A stretch of 64,000 nucleotides of DNA from Acidimicrobiia bacterium (GTDB lineage: Bacteria; Actinomycetota; Acidimicrobiia; Acidimicrobiales; Poriferisodalaceae): NCBI GenBank assembly GCA_022826045.1, contig JAJDVQ010000008.1:1-64000 (forward strand). Direction: 5' to 3'. How positions within the stretch are numbered: position 1 is the stretch's first letter; each line of letters begins with the position of its first letter. Both the position numbers and the translations under genes were made by a program. Below the pieces are notes generated by a model that was given only the letters and a program-made list of their open reading frames with translations, was not told where the DNA came from and did not search any database. Shown one piece after another: positions 27,364 through 34,868 of this stretch.

Positions 27364-27400
27364 GGCAGTTAAGCTGCCGATAAAACGGCAGTTTGCCGAT
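27364..27400. promoter_or_regulatory. Two operator-like palindromes upstream of the broken ATPase
   Basis: GGCAGTTAAGCTGCCGAT (27364-27381) and GGCAGTTTGCCGAT (27387-27400) are near-repeats, differing by a 4-base spacer. Each has GGCA(G)/(C)TGCC arms. They lie in an AT-rich island about 35-70 bases upstream of the ATPase start, as expected for a repressor or autoregulator site. Binding protein unknown. Confidence 0.45.
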
Positions 27401-27441
27401 TATCGACACCCTATACCGGACGAAGGAGCGATGAACGAGGC

Positions 27442-28065
27442 TTAGCGCAGGGTGACGCGTCCGTTGGGGGTGTCGAGCGTTGCCTCGAAGGTGACCGTGT
27501 CGCCTTCCGTCACGTCCACATCGATGCCGATCGCGCTGTGCAGCGCCCTGATGTGGTCGGGATCGGGATGCGTGCCGCTGAGCGAGACGAGCGTGCAACC
27601 GGTCGGGGTGACCGTGGCCGGATGGGTGGTATTCCCCCATTCGATGACAAACGGGACCAATCCCGGTCCGGCTGACATGGTCAGCGACCAGTGGATTTCC
27701 TCGCCGTCGGGCTTCACGCGGCTCATCGCGGAGATCGGGCCGGGATCCTCGCCGCAGGCGGCCATGGCGGCGGTCACGTCCTCGATGGTCTCGCCTTCGG
27801 ATGCGTGTATGGCAAACGTGATCAGCCCGCCCTCGCTCATGGCGTCGATGTCGAACGGGCGGCCGTTCGGCGGATCGGGCTGTTCGGGGTCGGGAGCGAT
27901 GATTTCCAGATAGACGTCGTCGCCGAGCGACATGAGCGTGTTGCGGGTGCCCATGCCCGGATGCGGCCCGCCCGGCGCGGCCTCCATGCCGACCAGCGCC
28001 TCGACGGCTGCGGTCCCGGCCGCAAGGTTGGGCGCTGCGTACACGATGTGGTCGATAGCTGCCAT
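27442..28065 (-). CDS. Glyoxalase-like (VOC superfamily, Glyoxalase_3 type) protein
   Basis: 207 residues from ATG 28065. The N-terminal IDHIVYAAPNLAAG and YLEIIAPDPEQPDPP segments match the Glyoxalase_3 group; VIEWGNTTHPA follows in the second half. Probably a soluble enzyme or binding protein of unknown substrate. The intact length and its position between two broken genes suggest it has been retained. Confidence 0.75.
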   Translation of the reverse strand: MAAIDHIVYAAPNLAAGTAAVEALVGMEAAPGGPHPGMGTRNTLMSLGDDVYLEIIAPDPEQPDPPNGRPFDIDAMSEGGLITFAIHASEGETIEDVTAAMAACGEDPGPISAMSRVKPDGEEIHWSLTMSAGPGLVPFVIEWGNTTHPATVTPTGCTLVSLSGTHPDPDHIRALHSAIGIDVDVTEGDTVTFEATLDTPNGRVTLR

Positions 28066-28074
28066 GCGGGCACG

Positions 28075-29033
28075 TTAGCCCTGCTGGGTTGTGGTCAATG
28101 TGGAGTCGAAGTCGGATATGGCGGTGCCGTCGGCGTAGCGGAGGATGTTGCTGGCTGCGGCGGCGCTGTAGCTGACGGTGACTTTGTGGCCAGCGGGGAT
28201 GCCGACGCCGAGGGTCAGCGTGACTGTGGCTCCGTTGATGACTACCTGGTTGGGGGATTGGTTGGAGATGAGCACCCCGTGGCGGTAGGCGCCTTGCACC
28301 AAGAACGCGAAGCGCAGTGCTCTGGCCGCGGCGTCGTCCATGGCTGCGAGGTCTCGGTGGAAGGTCAATATCAGCTCATTGCCGTTCACCGTGAGGCCGG
28401 CGAGCACCGCGTCGCCCAAGGCCGACGCGTCCTCCTCGTCCGCTGGGGCCTCGACCGGCGCGGTGTCGTTGGTGGCAGACGCGTCGGTGAAGACCGCCGC
28501 GACGGGGGAGTCGCCTGGGGTGTAGCTGACGGTGACGGATTGGTCGGCGGTCACGGGCTCGGCCAGTGTGAGGGTGATGGTGTTGCCGCTGGCTGCCAGC
28601 CCGTCGGCAGCGAGGCCCACCGTGACGCCGTCGACGTGTACGTCGAACTCGCTTGCTGTGGGCACCCGCCGATAGCTCGATGCCATGTCGGCGTCGAGGT
28701 TGATGGTGAGCGTCGCGCCGTTCACGGCGACGTTCGACATTGACGGGCACGGGTAGCTCTCGGGGTCGGTTCGGAACGCCATGGCGACCTGCGCCGTTTT
28801 GCCGTCGGGATCGGTGGCGTCAGGTTGACCACCGTGTCGACGACCCCATTCAGCGGCGGATCGATGCTGGCGAGGGCGCACGCGGTCTTGGCCACGAAGA
28901 ACACCCGGTCGACGACATCGCTGTAGACGAGATCTCCTGCCACGAAGGTGTCCTCACGGCTCGCGCTCAGCGTGAACGTCAGCTCGTCGCCGTCAGGGTC
29001 GCTGAAGTCGGCTTTTGTAATGACCAGGCCTGT
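28075..29033 (-). pseudogene. Cadherin-like/SwmB-repeat surface protein, frameshifted and truncated at its 5' side
   Basis: The upstream part reads ADFSDPDGDELTFTLSAS and ends GVVDTVVNLT, a cadherin-like repeat. The following part, one frame over, reads ATDPDGKTAQVAMAF and then two SwmB-like repeats (SNVAVNGATLTINLD and AGLTVNGNELILTFHRDL). The frames join if one base is restored near 28819-28821, so a single-base deletion is likely. Upstream it stops at an in-frame TAG (29034-29036) with no signal peptide or start, so the real N-terminus is lost. Intact relatives are large secreted surface proteins. Confidence 0.82.
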
Positions 29034-29037
29034 CTAA

Positions 29038-29382
29038 ACCGGACAGTCCTATCTCAGGACGTTCAACGACAAGGCGTACGTGTACAAGTTCTTCCGGGCG
29101 GGGACCGACAAGATCTACAAGCGGTCTGCGCACTACGTGAGCAACATCGAGGTCAGCTTCAACGGCGAGGACTCGGCCGAGACGGTGACCTATCTCGACG
29201 CGTGGCACGAGTTCCACGAGGACATCGACAACGCGTGGATCTTCGGCCGCTACGTCGACTCGTTCGTGCGCACCGACGCGGGTTGGAAGATCTGCAAGCG
29301 CCAGGTGCTCACGATGGGTCAGGAAGCGTGGCCCCGCGAGGTCGACTACATGGCGCGCCACGTGTTGCCGCCTCGTCGCTGA
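29038..29382 (+). pseudogene. SnoaL/NTF2-like protein lacking its N-terminus
   Basis: Open frame from just after TAA 29035-29037. It gives QSYLRTFNDKAYVYKFF, then VSNIEVSFNG, YLDAWHEFHED and SFVRTDAGWKICKRQVL, the second half of a SnoaL-like domain of about 130-150 residues. The first roughly 40-50 residues are missing and no good start exists; GTG 29080 is possible but would remove core strands. The break coincides with the broken end of the surface-protein gene on the other strand. Confidence 0.75.
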
Positions 29383-29419
29383 GGTTCGCTGCCGCCGTTG
29401 GGGGCCGGCGCCTCGCCGG

Positions 29420-30643
29420 TCAGCTGACGCCCGACGGCACGCCGTCGATCATCACGCCGGTGTCGTGCAACTTGTCGATCTGTTCGTCGGACAGCCCCAG
29501 CTCCGCCAGGACCTCGCGGTTGTGCTCGCCCTGGAACGGTGCCAAGCCTGCGGGGGGAAGCTCGCCCGCGCTGAACTTCCAGGGCGGCGACGGGACGCGA
29601 GCGGTGCCCCCGGCACGGTCGTCCACCTCGCGGATGGCTCCACGCTCGGTGGCCCACTCCGACTCGGCGATCTCCGACACCGTGCGGATGGTGCCCACCG
29701 CCAGCCCAGCCTCACTGACCTGGGCCTCGAGCTCTTCGATGGTGCGAAACGTCAGCACCCAATCGCGGATCTCGGCATGCAGCTCGGCCCAGTTCTCGCG
29801 CCGGAATTCGGGGGTGATGAACCGGATGTCGAGCAGCAGGTCGTTGCGGCGCATCATGGCGCAATAGCGCTGGAACACGAACGTGGCGACGGGGCTGGCC
29901 GCAATGGTGATGAGCTGGCCGTCGGGGAGCTCGAACACCGGCGATTCAGGCGCGCTGAGGGCCAGTGGTTCGCCTTGGACGTCGATGCCCGACAGCTCGT
30001 AGCTCACGCGGTCGTTGACAGCGAGCATCGAGTGCACCATGGCCACGTCGACGTGTTGCCCTTCGCCGGTGCGGTCGCGGTGAGCCAGCGCGGCCAGCGT
30101 GGCGATCACGCCTTGGAGGCCGGTGTAGACGTCGGCGTGGTTGTACGCGTCGTTCTCGACCGAGGTCAGCGTGTCGCCATAGTGGCGCGAGATGATCTCT
30201 GTGAACCCCGACTCGGCCTGCACCGTCGGGGCGAACGCCGGCCGGTTGCGCCACGGACCGGTCTGGCCGTATCCGCTGATCGACACCATGATCAGCGCCG
30301 GGTTGACGGCGAGAAGATCCTGGTATCCGAGGCCGAAGCCGTCGAGCGTGCCGGGCCGGAAGTTCTCCACCACGATGTCGGCCTCGGCCACCAGCTGGCG
30401 CACGATGTCTTGGGCTTCGACGAAGTTGAGGTCCAAGCTGATGGCGCGCTTGCCGCTGTTCTGCTGGGCGAAGTAGAGCGACATCGGTCCGACGTGGGGC
30501 TGGCCGCTCCGGCCCGTGTCCGGTGCGGGGGGCTCGATCTTGACCACCGATGCGCCCAGGTCGCGCAGTTGCTTGGTGCAATGGGGGCCGGCGAGCACCC
30601 GGGTGAAGTCGACGATCTTGACGCCGTCCAGCGGGGCGGTCAT
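29420..30643 (-). CDS. CaiB/BaiF-type CoA transferase
   Basis: 407 residues, a normal single-domain family III enzyme. It starts MTAPLDGVKIVDFTRVLAGP; ASVVKIEPP, NSGKRAISLDL, VVENFRPGTLDGFG and HADVYTGLQGV (with the likely catalytic Asp) follow. It transfers CoA between organic acids. Its ATG overlaps the stop of the upstream enoyl-CoA hydratase gene (ATGA), so the two genes form a coupled pair for acyl-CoA catabolism. Confidence 0.92.
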   Translation of the reverse strand: MTAPLDGVKIVDFTRVLAGPHCTKQLRDLGASVVKIEPPAPDTGRSGQPHVGPMSLYFAQQNSGKRAISLDLNFVEAQDIVRQLVAEADIVVENFRPGTLDGFGLGYQDLLAVNPALIMVSISGYGQTGPWRNRPAFAPTVQAESGFTEIISRHYGDTLTSVENDAYNHADVYTGLQGVIATLAALAHRDRTGEGQHVDVAMVHSMLAVNDRVSYELSGIDVQGEPLALSAPESPVFELPDGQLITIAASPVATFVFQRYCAMMRRNDLLLDIRFITPEFRRENWAELHAEIRDWVLTFRTIEELEAQVSEAGLAVGTIRTVSEIAESEWATERGAIREVDDRAGGTARVPSPPWKFSAGELPPAGLAPFQGEHNREVLAELGLSDEQIDKLHDTGVMIDGVPSGVS

Positions 30644-31401
30644 CGGCCTTGGAAGATCGCGGTGCCGGGACCGGTCTCGGCGAAGGCGGTCATGCCGGTC
30701 TGGAGGTCTTCAGAGGCCCACACGGGCTTCGCGGCCTCGTCCTGGACCGCATCAGCGGCTCGCACACCCTCGCTGGTGGTGATGGCAGCCAGGCGTTTGA
30801 TGGCGGCGTAGGACACGTTCGGGCCCGTCGCCAACTGGCGGGCCCACGACAGTGACGCATTCTCCAGTTCGTCGTCCTCCACCACGACGTTCACGATGCC
30901 CCACTTCTCGAGCAGCACAGGATCGTGGCGGCGAGCGAACATTGCGATCTCTTTGCCGCGGCTCGCGCCGGCTCGATCCACGACGCGTTGCACCCCGCCG
31001 AGCAACGGCATCAGGCCCAGGGTGGCTTCCACGAGTCCGAGCCGGGCCGAGGCCCCGCAGATGATGAAATCGCAGGCCAGGGCGATCTCGAATCCGCCGC
31101 CGAGCGCGAGGCCCCCGACGGCGGCGATGGTGGGAAGAGGCACGCCCTCGAGTCGTTCGAGGACTGCGGCCGCGTCCTGGGAGCGGCCTTCTTCGGATCC
31201 GAATCCGTCGACGTCGGCGCCGGCCGAGAAGTGTTTCATCTCGCTGCGGAGCAGGATCGCGCGGCCACCGGCGTCTGCTGCGCTCTCGAAGGCCCCGATC
31301 AGCTGGTCGATGAAGGCGCCGTTGAGCAGGTTGTGCGGTGGCTTGGCCATCGTGACCACGGCGACGGCGCCGTCTATCTCGAGCCGGACATGGTCGGACA
31401 T
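30640..31401 (-). CDS. Enoyl-CoA hydratase/isomerase family protein
   Basis: 253 residues from ATG 31401. Crotonase motifs are HFSAGADVDGFG and ALGGGFEIALACDFI (oxyanion hole), then LGLVEATLGLMPLLGGVQ. The second conserved acid region reads VEATLGL, so hydratase activity is plausible but could be another crotonase reaction. First gene of a two-gene unit with the CoA transferase. Divergent from the phosphatase at 31513. Confidence 0.88.
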   Translation of the reverse strand: MSDHVRLEIDGAVAVVTMAKPPHNLLNGAFIDQLIGAFESAADAGGRAILLRSEMKHFSAGADVDGFGSEEGRSQDAAAVLERLEGVPLPTIAAVGGLALGGGFEIALACDFIICGASARLGLVEATLGLMPLLGGVQRVVDRAGASRGKEIAMFARRHDPVLLEKWGIVNVVVEDDELENASLSWARQLATGPNVSYAAIKRLAAITTSEGVRAADAVQDEAAKPVWASEDLQTGMTAFAETGPGTAIFQGR

Positions 31402-31512
31402 GAGCCAAGTCTGCCCGACGCTCGGCTGTCCCCGCAGAACTTCGAAAACCATGCTGCTGGGGCCGGAACACCTCAGTACGGTCGTTGAGGCGATCCTGAT
31501 CGGAACACAGCC

Positions 31513-32340
31513 ATGCCCAAGCGCTCGCAAGCCCCCGTCTCGACTGATATCGCGACACGGTGCGAAGTCGGTCCTCGGGATCGGCAGGAAGATCGCGTTC
31601 GTGCGGCTGTGAATGGCGACGGGTCGTGGGTGATGGCGGTGGCCGACGGGCTGGGAGGTCATCCGTTCGGAGACGAAGCGGCACAGGCGGCGGTGGACGC
31701 GTTGCCGGAACGGATCAGCAGTCCCGCCGAGATGACGGCGGCGTTCGATGCGACCAACGCAGCGACGTGGGCGTTGCATCTGGAGATGAGAAGCCCCAGT
31801 GAGGGCGTGTCGTCGGTGATCGCGCTGACGACGTTGGTGGTTGCTGCGTGGACTCCCCAGAGTGGCCTGTTGGTGTCGTGGGTGGGTGACTCGATGGCAT
31901 TTCTGGTGCCGATCGCCGGCGGACCGGGCTGGCACAGCACCCCGCACGGCGGCCCCATGGGGTTCGTGAGCCGCGGCATCGGCATGTTCCGTGCAAGCGG
32001 CGGCGACAGCTACGAGCTGCCGCCTGGCCATCTCGAACATCTGAGCGACGATGTCCCGGCTGAACGTGTCGAGGGCTGGATCGACGATCAGGGGCTGCTG
32101 GTGGTGCTGGCGAGCGACGGGCTGTTCGATCCGGTCCTGATGGCTCACGACCGGGGCTGGTTCGGCGATAACCCCGACGACCTGAGCCTCGGCTTCGCCC
32201 TGCCGCCCGACCAGCGAGGCTCCGCAGACGCCATAGCCGACACGCTGATGGACACCGCCCAATTCGCCGGCCTGATCGACAACACCACCATCGCAGTCGC
32301 CCACATCACCCGCATAGGGAGTGGAGCTAAGGGGAATTGA
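31513..32340 (+). CDS. PP2C-type Ser/Thr protein phosphatase
   Basis: 275 residues. PP2C motifs are GPRDRQEDR, VADGLGGHPFGDEAA, SWVGDSMAFLV, VLASDGLFD and DNTTIAVAHI, so the metal-binding Asp residues are present. Soluble, with no membrane segment; it would dephosphorylate Ser/Thr-phosphorylated proteins, partner kinase unknown. Its last six codons and stop fall in a 20-bp copy of the tRNA-Ala 3' end (32321-32340), suggesting the gene once ran directly into the tRNA gene now 1 kb away. Confidence 0.88.
   Translation: MPKRSQAPVSTDIATRCEVGPRDRQEDRVRAAVNGDGSWVMAVADGLGGHPFGDEAAQAAVDALPERISSPAEMTAAFDATNAATWALHLEMRSPSEGVSSVIALTTLVVAAWTPQSGLLVSWVGDSMAFLVPIAGGPGWHSTPHGGPMGFVSRGIGMFRASGGDSYELPPGHLEHLSDDVPAERVEGWIDDQGLLVVLASDGLFDPVLMAHDRGWFGDNPDDLSLGFALPPDQRGSADAIADTLMDTAQFAGLIDNTTIAVAHITRIGSGAKGN
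32321..32340. repeat. Left direct repeat (att-like copy of tRNA-Ala 3' end)
   Basis: GTGGAGCTAAGGGGAATTGA, identical to 33366-33385 in the tRNA-Ala gene; flanking bases differ on both sides. It also encodes the end of the PP2C gene, including its stop. Confidence 0.85.
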
Positions 32341-32458
32341 TCGTCACTGCTCAGAGGCGATTTCTGGCTCTGGTTCCCTAGAAGTTTCCTTTGGTCCGCT
32401 GGGTTCGCCCGTTGCGGGATACGGATGGATGTCACAGGGGTTCAGTACGATTCGGGTT

Positions 32459-32734
32459 GTGACGGTGCGCCGCAATCCCTCTGGACGTCCGGCGGACACG
32501 CCTGATCACGTTTGGCGGCGTCAGATGGACGCCGTCCGTGCCCGCACAGTTCCGCAGCGGCTTGAGGAATGGCGTCAGCTCAACGTGGCGGGTGCGGTCA
32601 TGGAGGAGAGGTCGGCGCGAATGCGCCACCCCGATTACGACGACAGCGAGGTCTTCTTGGGTCTTGTCGTTGCCCGCTATGGCCCTGAGCTCGCCGGCGA
32701 AGTCTGGCCTGAGTCGGTGGGAATCGAACCCTGA
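32459..32734 (+). CDS. Small protein paired with nucleotidyltransferase; possible antitoxin-like partner
   Basis: 91 residues from GTG 32459; ATG 32429 is an alternative. The first part is basic and Arg-rich (VWRRQMDAVRARTVPQRLEE). The second has RMRHPDYDDSEVFLGLV and ELAGEVWP, recalling short helical proteins with an RHPxY...L...G.EL...WP pattern that I remember next to nucleotidyltransferase genes elsewhere; this needs a search. Its stop overlaps the next gene's CTG start (CTGA). A role as the partner of the nucleotidyltransferase is inferred from coupling alone. Confidence 0.62.
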   Translation: MTVRRNPSGRPADTPDHVWRRQMDAVRARTVPQRLEEWRQLNVAGAVMEERSARMRHPDYDDSEVFLGLVVARYGPELAGEVWPESVGIEP

Positions 32735-33288
32735 TCGATCTCACCGCCGCGCTGGAGCGCACGGTCCATGCCCTTGAGTCTGCTGGCCTGGACTACGTCG
32801 TGGTCGGCTCAACAGCCGCGGCGGCGTGGGGGACGCCCCGGATGACTCGCGATGTGGACATCGTGGTCCTGCTGGTGCCCGATTCAGGCGAGGCGGTCCT
32901 CGAAGCGCTTCGGGGAAGCGAGGTCTACTTCCTGGAGTCGGAGGCCCGCCGGGCGGTCACCTCCGGTGGCACCTTCAACGTCCTTCATGCTCAAAGCGGC
33001 GGCAAGGTCGACATTTTCGCCGTTCCGTCGGAAGACGCGTTCACCCAGTCTCGCATTGCTCGGCGAGTTCGCGCTGGAGTTCTCGGAATCGAGACATGGA
33101 TCGCCACGCCCGAAGACGTCGTGTTGGCCAAGCTCCGATGGCGCCTGGAATCGCGCTCTGAGATCCAATGGCGGGACTGCGTCGAAATCGCTGCCATCAA
33201 CGATCTCGACGTCAGCTACATGCACCGATGGGCAGCCGAGCTGGGAGTACAGGACGATCTCGCCGAACTGCTCGATGAACAGGCCTGA
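32731..33288 (+). CDS. Nucleotidyltransferase of AbiEii/DUF6036 type, apparent CTG start
   Basis: 185 residues if begun at CTG 32731, which overlaps the previous stop as CTGA. The first helix (LTAALERTVHALESAGLDYV) leads into the polymerase-beta motif VVVGSTAAAAWGTPRMTRDVD, with the G-S and D-x-D metal residues; KVDIF supplies the third acid. Later ATPEDVVLAKLRW is typical of AbiEii-like and DUF6036 proteins, some of which are toxins that modify tRNA or other targets. GTG 32800 would remove the first helix and strand, so is unlikely. No ATG, GTG or TTG lies further upstream in frame before the stop at 32710. Confidence 0.78.
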   Translation: MIDLTAALERTVHALESAGLDYVVVGSTAAAAWGTPRMTRDVDIVVLLVPDSGEAVLEALRGSEVYFLESEARRAVTSGGTFNVLHAQSGGKVDIFAVPSEDAFTQSRIARRVRAGVLGIETWIATPEDVVLAKLRWRLESRSEIQWRDCVEIAAINDLDVSYMHRWAAELGVQDDLAELLDEQA

Positions 33289-33365
33289 TTCGCCTTGGGG
33301 GTCCATGCGGCAGGCGATGACCTGCGATATTGGAAACCTCTGGGAAGCCTTGGCAAGTCTCTCGG

Positions 33366-33385
33366 GTGGAGCTAAGGGGAATTGA
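33366..33385. repeat. Right direct repeat (tRNA-Ala 3' end)
   Basis: Perfect copy of 32321-32340. It covers the discriminator side and acceptor/T-arm 3' part of the tRNA-Ala gene, a common attB position for tyrosine recombinases. Confidence 0.85.
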
Positions 33386-33439
33386 ACCCCTGACCTCTTC
33401 CATGCCATGGAAGCGCTCTACCAACTGAGCTATAGCCCC
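33367..33439 (-). tRNA. tRNA-Ala (anticodon GGC)
   Basis: A 73-nt cloverleaf reads on the minus strand. The acceptor stem is GGGGCTA/TAGCTCC with the G3:U70 wobble that identifies alanine tRNAs, and the discriminator is A. D-stem GCTC/GAGC, anticodon stem CTTCC/GGAAG with loop ATGGCAT (anticodon GGC at 33406-33404), and T-arm AGGGG-TTCAATT-CCCCT are all paired. CCA is not encoded; CCC follows. Confidence 0.97.
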
Positions 33440-33539
33440 GAGGCTCCACGACGATACCAGCGCGCTGCTCAGAACTGAGAGTGAATCGAGGTAGCGATGC
33501 GGCGCGCGAGCGGCGCGCTGCGGGCGTATCGTCGCGTCC

Positions 33540-33935
33540 ATGAGCATCCCGGTGGAGCCCGGCGACATCGGCAAGCAGATGGAGCAATTCGGCAACGCTG
33601 CGTATGTGCTGACGGTGCGGGACGACGCAACGCCGCACATCGCCCATCTGGCGATGCGGCTCGACGGTGACGTGCTGCGATGCGGCGCCAGCCGTTCCGC
33701 CGCGGCCAATGTGGCACAGCGGCCGACGATCTCGGTGCTGTGGCCGCCGTACGAGCCGGGCGGCTACTCGATGATCGTGGATGCCGTGGCCCGCACGGTC
33801 GACGGGGCCGACGGGCTCGAACTGGAACTGCGGCCGACCAATGGTGTCCTGCACCGGCCTGCAACGCCGGCAACCCCGGCGACCAATCCCAACTGCGGTT
33901 CAGACTGCGCCCCGCTCAGCCCGTCGGACTCCTGA
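33540..33935 (+). CDS. Pyridoxamine 5'-phosphate oxidase-like FMN-binding split-barrel protein
   Basis: 131 residues. The sequence AAYVLTVRDDATPHIAHLAMRLDG...LRCGASRSAAANV...PTISVLWPP fits the split-barrel flavin/F420-binding fold. The last 25 residues are Pro/Ala/Ser-rich with two Cys and look disordered. Substrate unknown; such proteins bind FMN, F420 or heme. Start ATG 33540, 100 bases beyond the tRNA 5' end. Confidence 0.72.
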   Translation: MSIPVEPGDIGKQMEQFGNAAYVLTVRDDATPHIAHLAMRLDGDVLRCGASRSAAANVAQRPTISVLWPPYEPGGYSMIVDAVARTVDGADGLELELRPTNGVLHRPATPATPATNPNCGSDCAPLSPSDS

Positions 33936-33989
33936 TCGACGCCCCGTTGCGCTGCACGTCGTCGGCGTTCGACTGATGACGAAAATGGC

Positions 33990-34034
33990 TTGACTCATCG
34001 GACCCATATCTCCCATATTCATGGGTATGGGTAC
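33990..34034 (+). promoter_or_regulatory. vapBC promoter with nested operator palindrome
   Basis: TTGACT (33990-33995) and CATATT (34014-34019), 18 bases apart, make a -35/-10 pair. Over and after the -10, ACCCATA (34002-34008) pairs with TATGGGT (34026-34032), and CCCAT (34012-34016) with ATGGG (34021-34025). This is the expected place for autorepression by a VapBC complex. Confidence 0.6.
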
Positions 34035-34044
34035 TCTGGGTGAT

Positions 34045-34293
34045 GTGAAGACCACGATTGACGTGCATGACGAGCTGCTAAAGCGCGCTAAGCGGCACGC
34101 CAAGGAAACCGGCCAGACGCTGCGAGCCGTCATCGAGGAAGGCCTGCGATTAGTACTGGAGAAACCCCCGCCGACCGGCTACAAGCTGCCTGATTTGAGC
34201 GTCGGGGACCCGGACGGGCCGAACCCGTTCGAGAAATTCACATTCGCCGAGATGCTCGAAATGAGCGAGCGGGAATGGCCGAAGCCGGAATGA
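34045..34293 (+). CDS. vapB: VapB-type antitoxin (ribbon-helix-helix)
   Basis: 82 residues from GTG 34045. The N-terminus KTTIDVHDELLKRAKRHAKE is a ribbon-helix-helix DNA-binding segment, then LRAVIEEGLRLVLE. The C-terminal tail (FEKFTFAEMLEMSERE) would wrap and inhibit the toxin. The GTG is preferred over ATG 34021 because the latter lies inside the operator palindrome. Its stop overlaps the toxin start by ATGA, the usual coupling in vapBC. Confidence 0.85.
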   Translation: MKTTIDVHDELLKRAKRHAKETGQTLRAVIEEGLRLVLEKPPPTGYKLPDLSVGDPDGPNPFEKFTFAEMLEMSEREWPKPE

Positions 34294-34727
34294 TCGCCGT
34301 CGACACGAACATCCTCGTGTACGCCCACCGCCGCAGTTCTCCGCACTGGCGTGACGCGCTCGATCTCCTGCAGGAGCTAGCCCAGGGACCCGAACGCTGG
34401 GCCATCCCGTGGCCCTGCTGTTACGAGTTCCTGGGAGTGACAACGAATCGTCGCGCCTGGGGAGACAGCGTGAGCACCACCGAACAGGCATGGCGCCAGC
34501 TCGAGGCGTGGACAGCGTCGCCTTCGTGCCGGCTGATCGGCGAGACAGCTGGCTTCATGGACACGTTGTCGGAGATCGTGAACGGCCTGAACGTTCGCGG
34601 CCCCAAGATCCACGACGCCAAGATCGCAGCGATCTGCCTGGCCAATGGTGTCGACGTCTTGCTGACCAACGACCGTGACTTCGCGATGTTCCCCCATCTC
34701 GTGACGAGGAACCCGTTCGTTGGGTGA
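34290..34727 (+). CDS. vapC: VapC-type toxin, PIN-domain ribonuclease
   Basis: 145 residues from ATG 34290. PIN acidic residues are seen in VDTNILVYA, CCYEFLG, KIHDAKIAA and LTNDRDF, so the Mg-dependent RNase site appears intact. Members cut tRNA or rRNA when free of antitoxin. Translation is coupled to vapB through ATGA. The pair sits 350 bases from the tRNA-linked mini-island. Confidence 0.9.
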   Translation: MIAVDTNILVYAHRRSSPHWRDALDLLQELAQGPERWAIPWPCCYEFLGVTTNRRAWGDSVSTTEQAWRQLEAWTASPSCRLIGETAGFMDTLSEIVNGLNVRGPKIHDAKIAAICLANGVDVLLTNDRDFAMFPHLVTRNPFVG

Positions 34728-34748
34728 GCAGTTTCGAACTAGCGGGCG

Positions 34749-34868
34749 CTAGAGCAACCCGAGTGCGGGTACCTCGAGGTGCTTACGAAGCTGGGAGAGA
34801 AACCGACCGCTCGTGCCTCCGTCGATGAGCCGGTGGTCGAACGCGGCTGAGATGGTTCGGCGCTGGTG
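34749..34868 (-). pseudogene. C-terminal fragment of a 2-oxoacid dehydrogenase acyltransferase (E2)
   Basis: In a frame different from the overlapping VOC gene, the minus strand reads TISAAFDHRLIDGGTSGRFL, then SQLRKHLEVP and a TAG stop at 34751-34749. The DHRxxDG motif holds the catalytic His of lipoyl-dependent acyltransferases, and the ending matches the normal C-terminus. Only the last roughly 40 residues remain. The fragment starts where the VOC gene loses similarity, so the two genes were joined by a deletion. Confidence 0.72.

Larger units (their letters stand above)
32321..33385. mobile_element. Candidate tRNA-Ala-integrated mini-island bounded by a 20-bp direct repeat
   Basis: The segment between two identical 20-bp sequences, one of them the 3' end of the tRNA-Ala gene, holds just two short coupled genes and no integrase. 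This is the layout left by site-specific integration at a tRNA 3' end. With no integrase visible, it would need help in trans or be a decayed element. Duplication of the tRNA end by other means is possible. Confidence 0.55.

Noticed and set aside
32716-32735. A tRNA T-arm-like sequence (GGGAATCGAACCC) inside the mini-island
   Set aside because: It sits in the end of the 91-residue gene, only three base pairs of a T-stem can form and no acceptor or anticodon arm is nearby. Chance similarity is more likely.
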